A stretch of DNA of 64,000 nt from Pantoea sp. CCBC3-3-1 (GTDB lineage Bacteria > Pseudomonadota > Gammaproteobacteria > Enterobacterales > Enterobacteriaceae). Position 1 is the first letter of the stretch. Every line of letters starts with the position of its first letter. A program made the translations under genes and the position numbers. The DNA is taken from positions 3,472,001 to 3,536,000 of the forward strand of contig NZ_CP034363.1 in assembly GCF_007981265.1 (NCBI RefSeq), given 5' to 3'. Positions 63,533 through 64,000 of the stretch are shown piece after piece. The notes under the pieces were generated by a model. That model ran no database searches. It had not been told where the DNA came from and saw only the letters and a program-made list of their open reading frames with translations.

Positions 63533-64000
63533 TTACAGGATCGTACCCAGCGTCTGGCGCAGATGCGCGCCCGCGCCCAGCAGGCCTGGCTTATCATGCG
63601 TGATCAGATAAACCGGGATGTTCTGCACGTAATCCTTAAAGCGCCCTTTATCTTCAAACGCCGCACGGAAGCCGGAGGATTTGAAGAATTCCAGGAAGCG
63701 CGGCACGATACCGCCAGCGATATAAACGCCGCCGAACGTACCGAGGCTCAGCGCCAGATTGCCGCCAAAACGTCCCATGATCACGCAAAACATTGCCAGC
63801 GCACGACGGCAGTCGGTACAGCTGTCGTCTAACGCACGCTGAGAAACATCCTTCGGCTTGAGATTTTCCGGTACACGGTTATCGGCTTTAACAATCGCCC
63901 GATAAAGGTTAACCAGACCCGCACCTGACAGTACGCGCTCAGCGGAAACATGGCCCAGTTCAGCGCGCAGCACTTCAAGGATCAGATCCTCTTCTTCGCT
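63533..64000 (-). CDS. glk: Glucokinase, C-terminal part (cut by window end)
   Basis: The C-terminal 155 or so residues of Glk: [28 protein letters not shown], then [52 protein letters not shown]. It phosphorylates glucose with ATP. E. coli Glk is 321 residues, so about half lies beyond base 64000. It converges on ypdB. Confidence 0.94.
   Translation of the reverse strand, partial: SEEEDLILEVLRAELGHVSAERVLSGAGLVNLYRAIVKADNRVPENLKPKDVSQRALDDSCTDCRRALAMFCVIMGRFGGNLALSLGTFGGVYIAGGIVPRFLEFFKSSGFRAAFEDKGRFKDYVQNIPVYLITHDKPGLLGAGAHLRQTLGTIL

Overview
The window is enterobacterial chromosome. The order yfdC, argW, alaC, ypdA, ypdB, glk and the 23-residue gene ypdK match the Escherichia coli arrangement closely. 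Accessory content (an OFA-family yhjX, a T6SS of the tssB-tssC-tssK-tssL type, an emrAB-like pump under an IclR regulator) suggests Erwiniaceae such as Pantoea, Mixta or Erwinia. The genus is an inference. The core is visibly GC-rich, whereas the block from about 1.15 to 30.35 kb is strongly AT-rich.

Layout. 1-1146: 3' part of yfdC, a 33-residue membrane protein, and tRNA-Arg(CCU) argW. 1147-30361: an integrated mobilisable island bounded by a 24-bp repeat of the argW 3' end (one mismatch). It carries a P4/IntS-type integrase; a serine recombinase-ParB-ParB operon; a five-gene run hxsD-hxsB-hxsC-hxsA-TIGR04141 (His-Xaa-Ser RiPP maturation plus a sporadic DUF6119 protein); unknown membrane proteins; mobC and a MobA-type relaxase with a candidate oriT; an EcsC protein; a ParB-AAA ATPase fusion paired with a TOPRIM-like protein; three overlapping tyrosine recombinases plus a small fourth gene; an AlpA regulator; a Septu-like ATPase/HNH pair; and a DUF6387-like gene.

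30362-43136: chromosomal flank and a decaying type VI secretion locus, read mainly leftwards. tssB and tssC are intact. tssK is cut and joined to the OmpA-like end of tssL. hcp is intact, vgrG survives only as fragments, and an effector with its immunity gene looks intact. A second effector is a broken fragment beside an intact immunity gene. tssE exists as one good and one frameshifted copy, followed by a VasL-type tssA. No tssF, tssG, tssH, tssJ or tssM is present here.

43654-64000: ordinary chromosome. It holds small lipoproteins, NAD malic enzyme, a chemoreceptor, ybdG, yhjX, an SMP-30 lactonase, iclR-uspA divergent from an EmrB/EmrA-like pump, ypdK, alaC, a GNAT acetyltransferase, ypdA-ypdB and the C-terminal part of glk. 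The yhjX promoter carries three 21-bp-spaced copies of the motif known for YpdB, so the pyruvate-sensing YpdA/YpdB system and its classical target lie about 10 kb apart here.

The best candidates for little-described biology are the ParB-AAA/TOPRIM pair (17337-20418), the hxs-TIGR04141 cluster (6295-11322) and the recombinase-ParB-ParB operon (3013-6298), all inside one mobilisable island.
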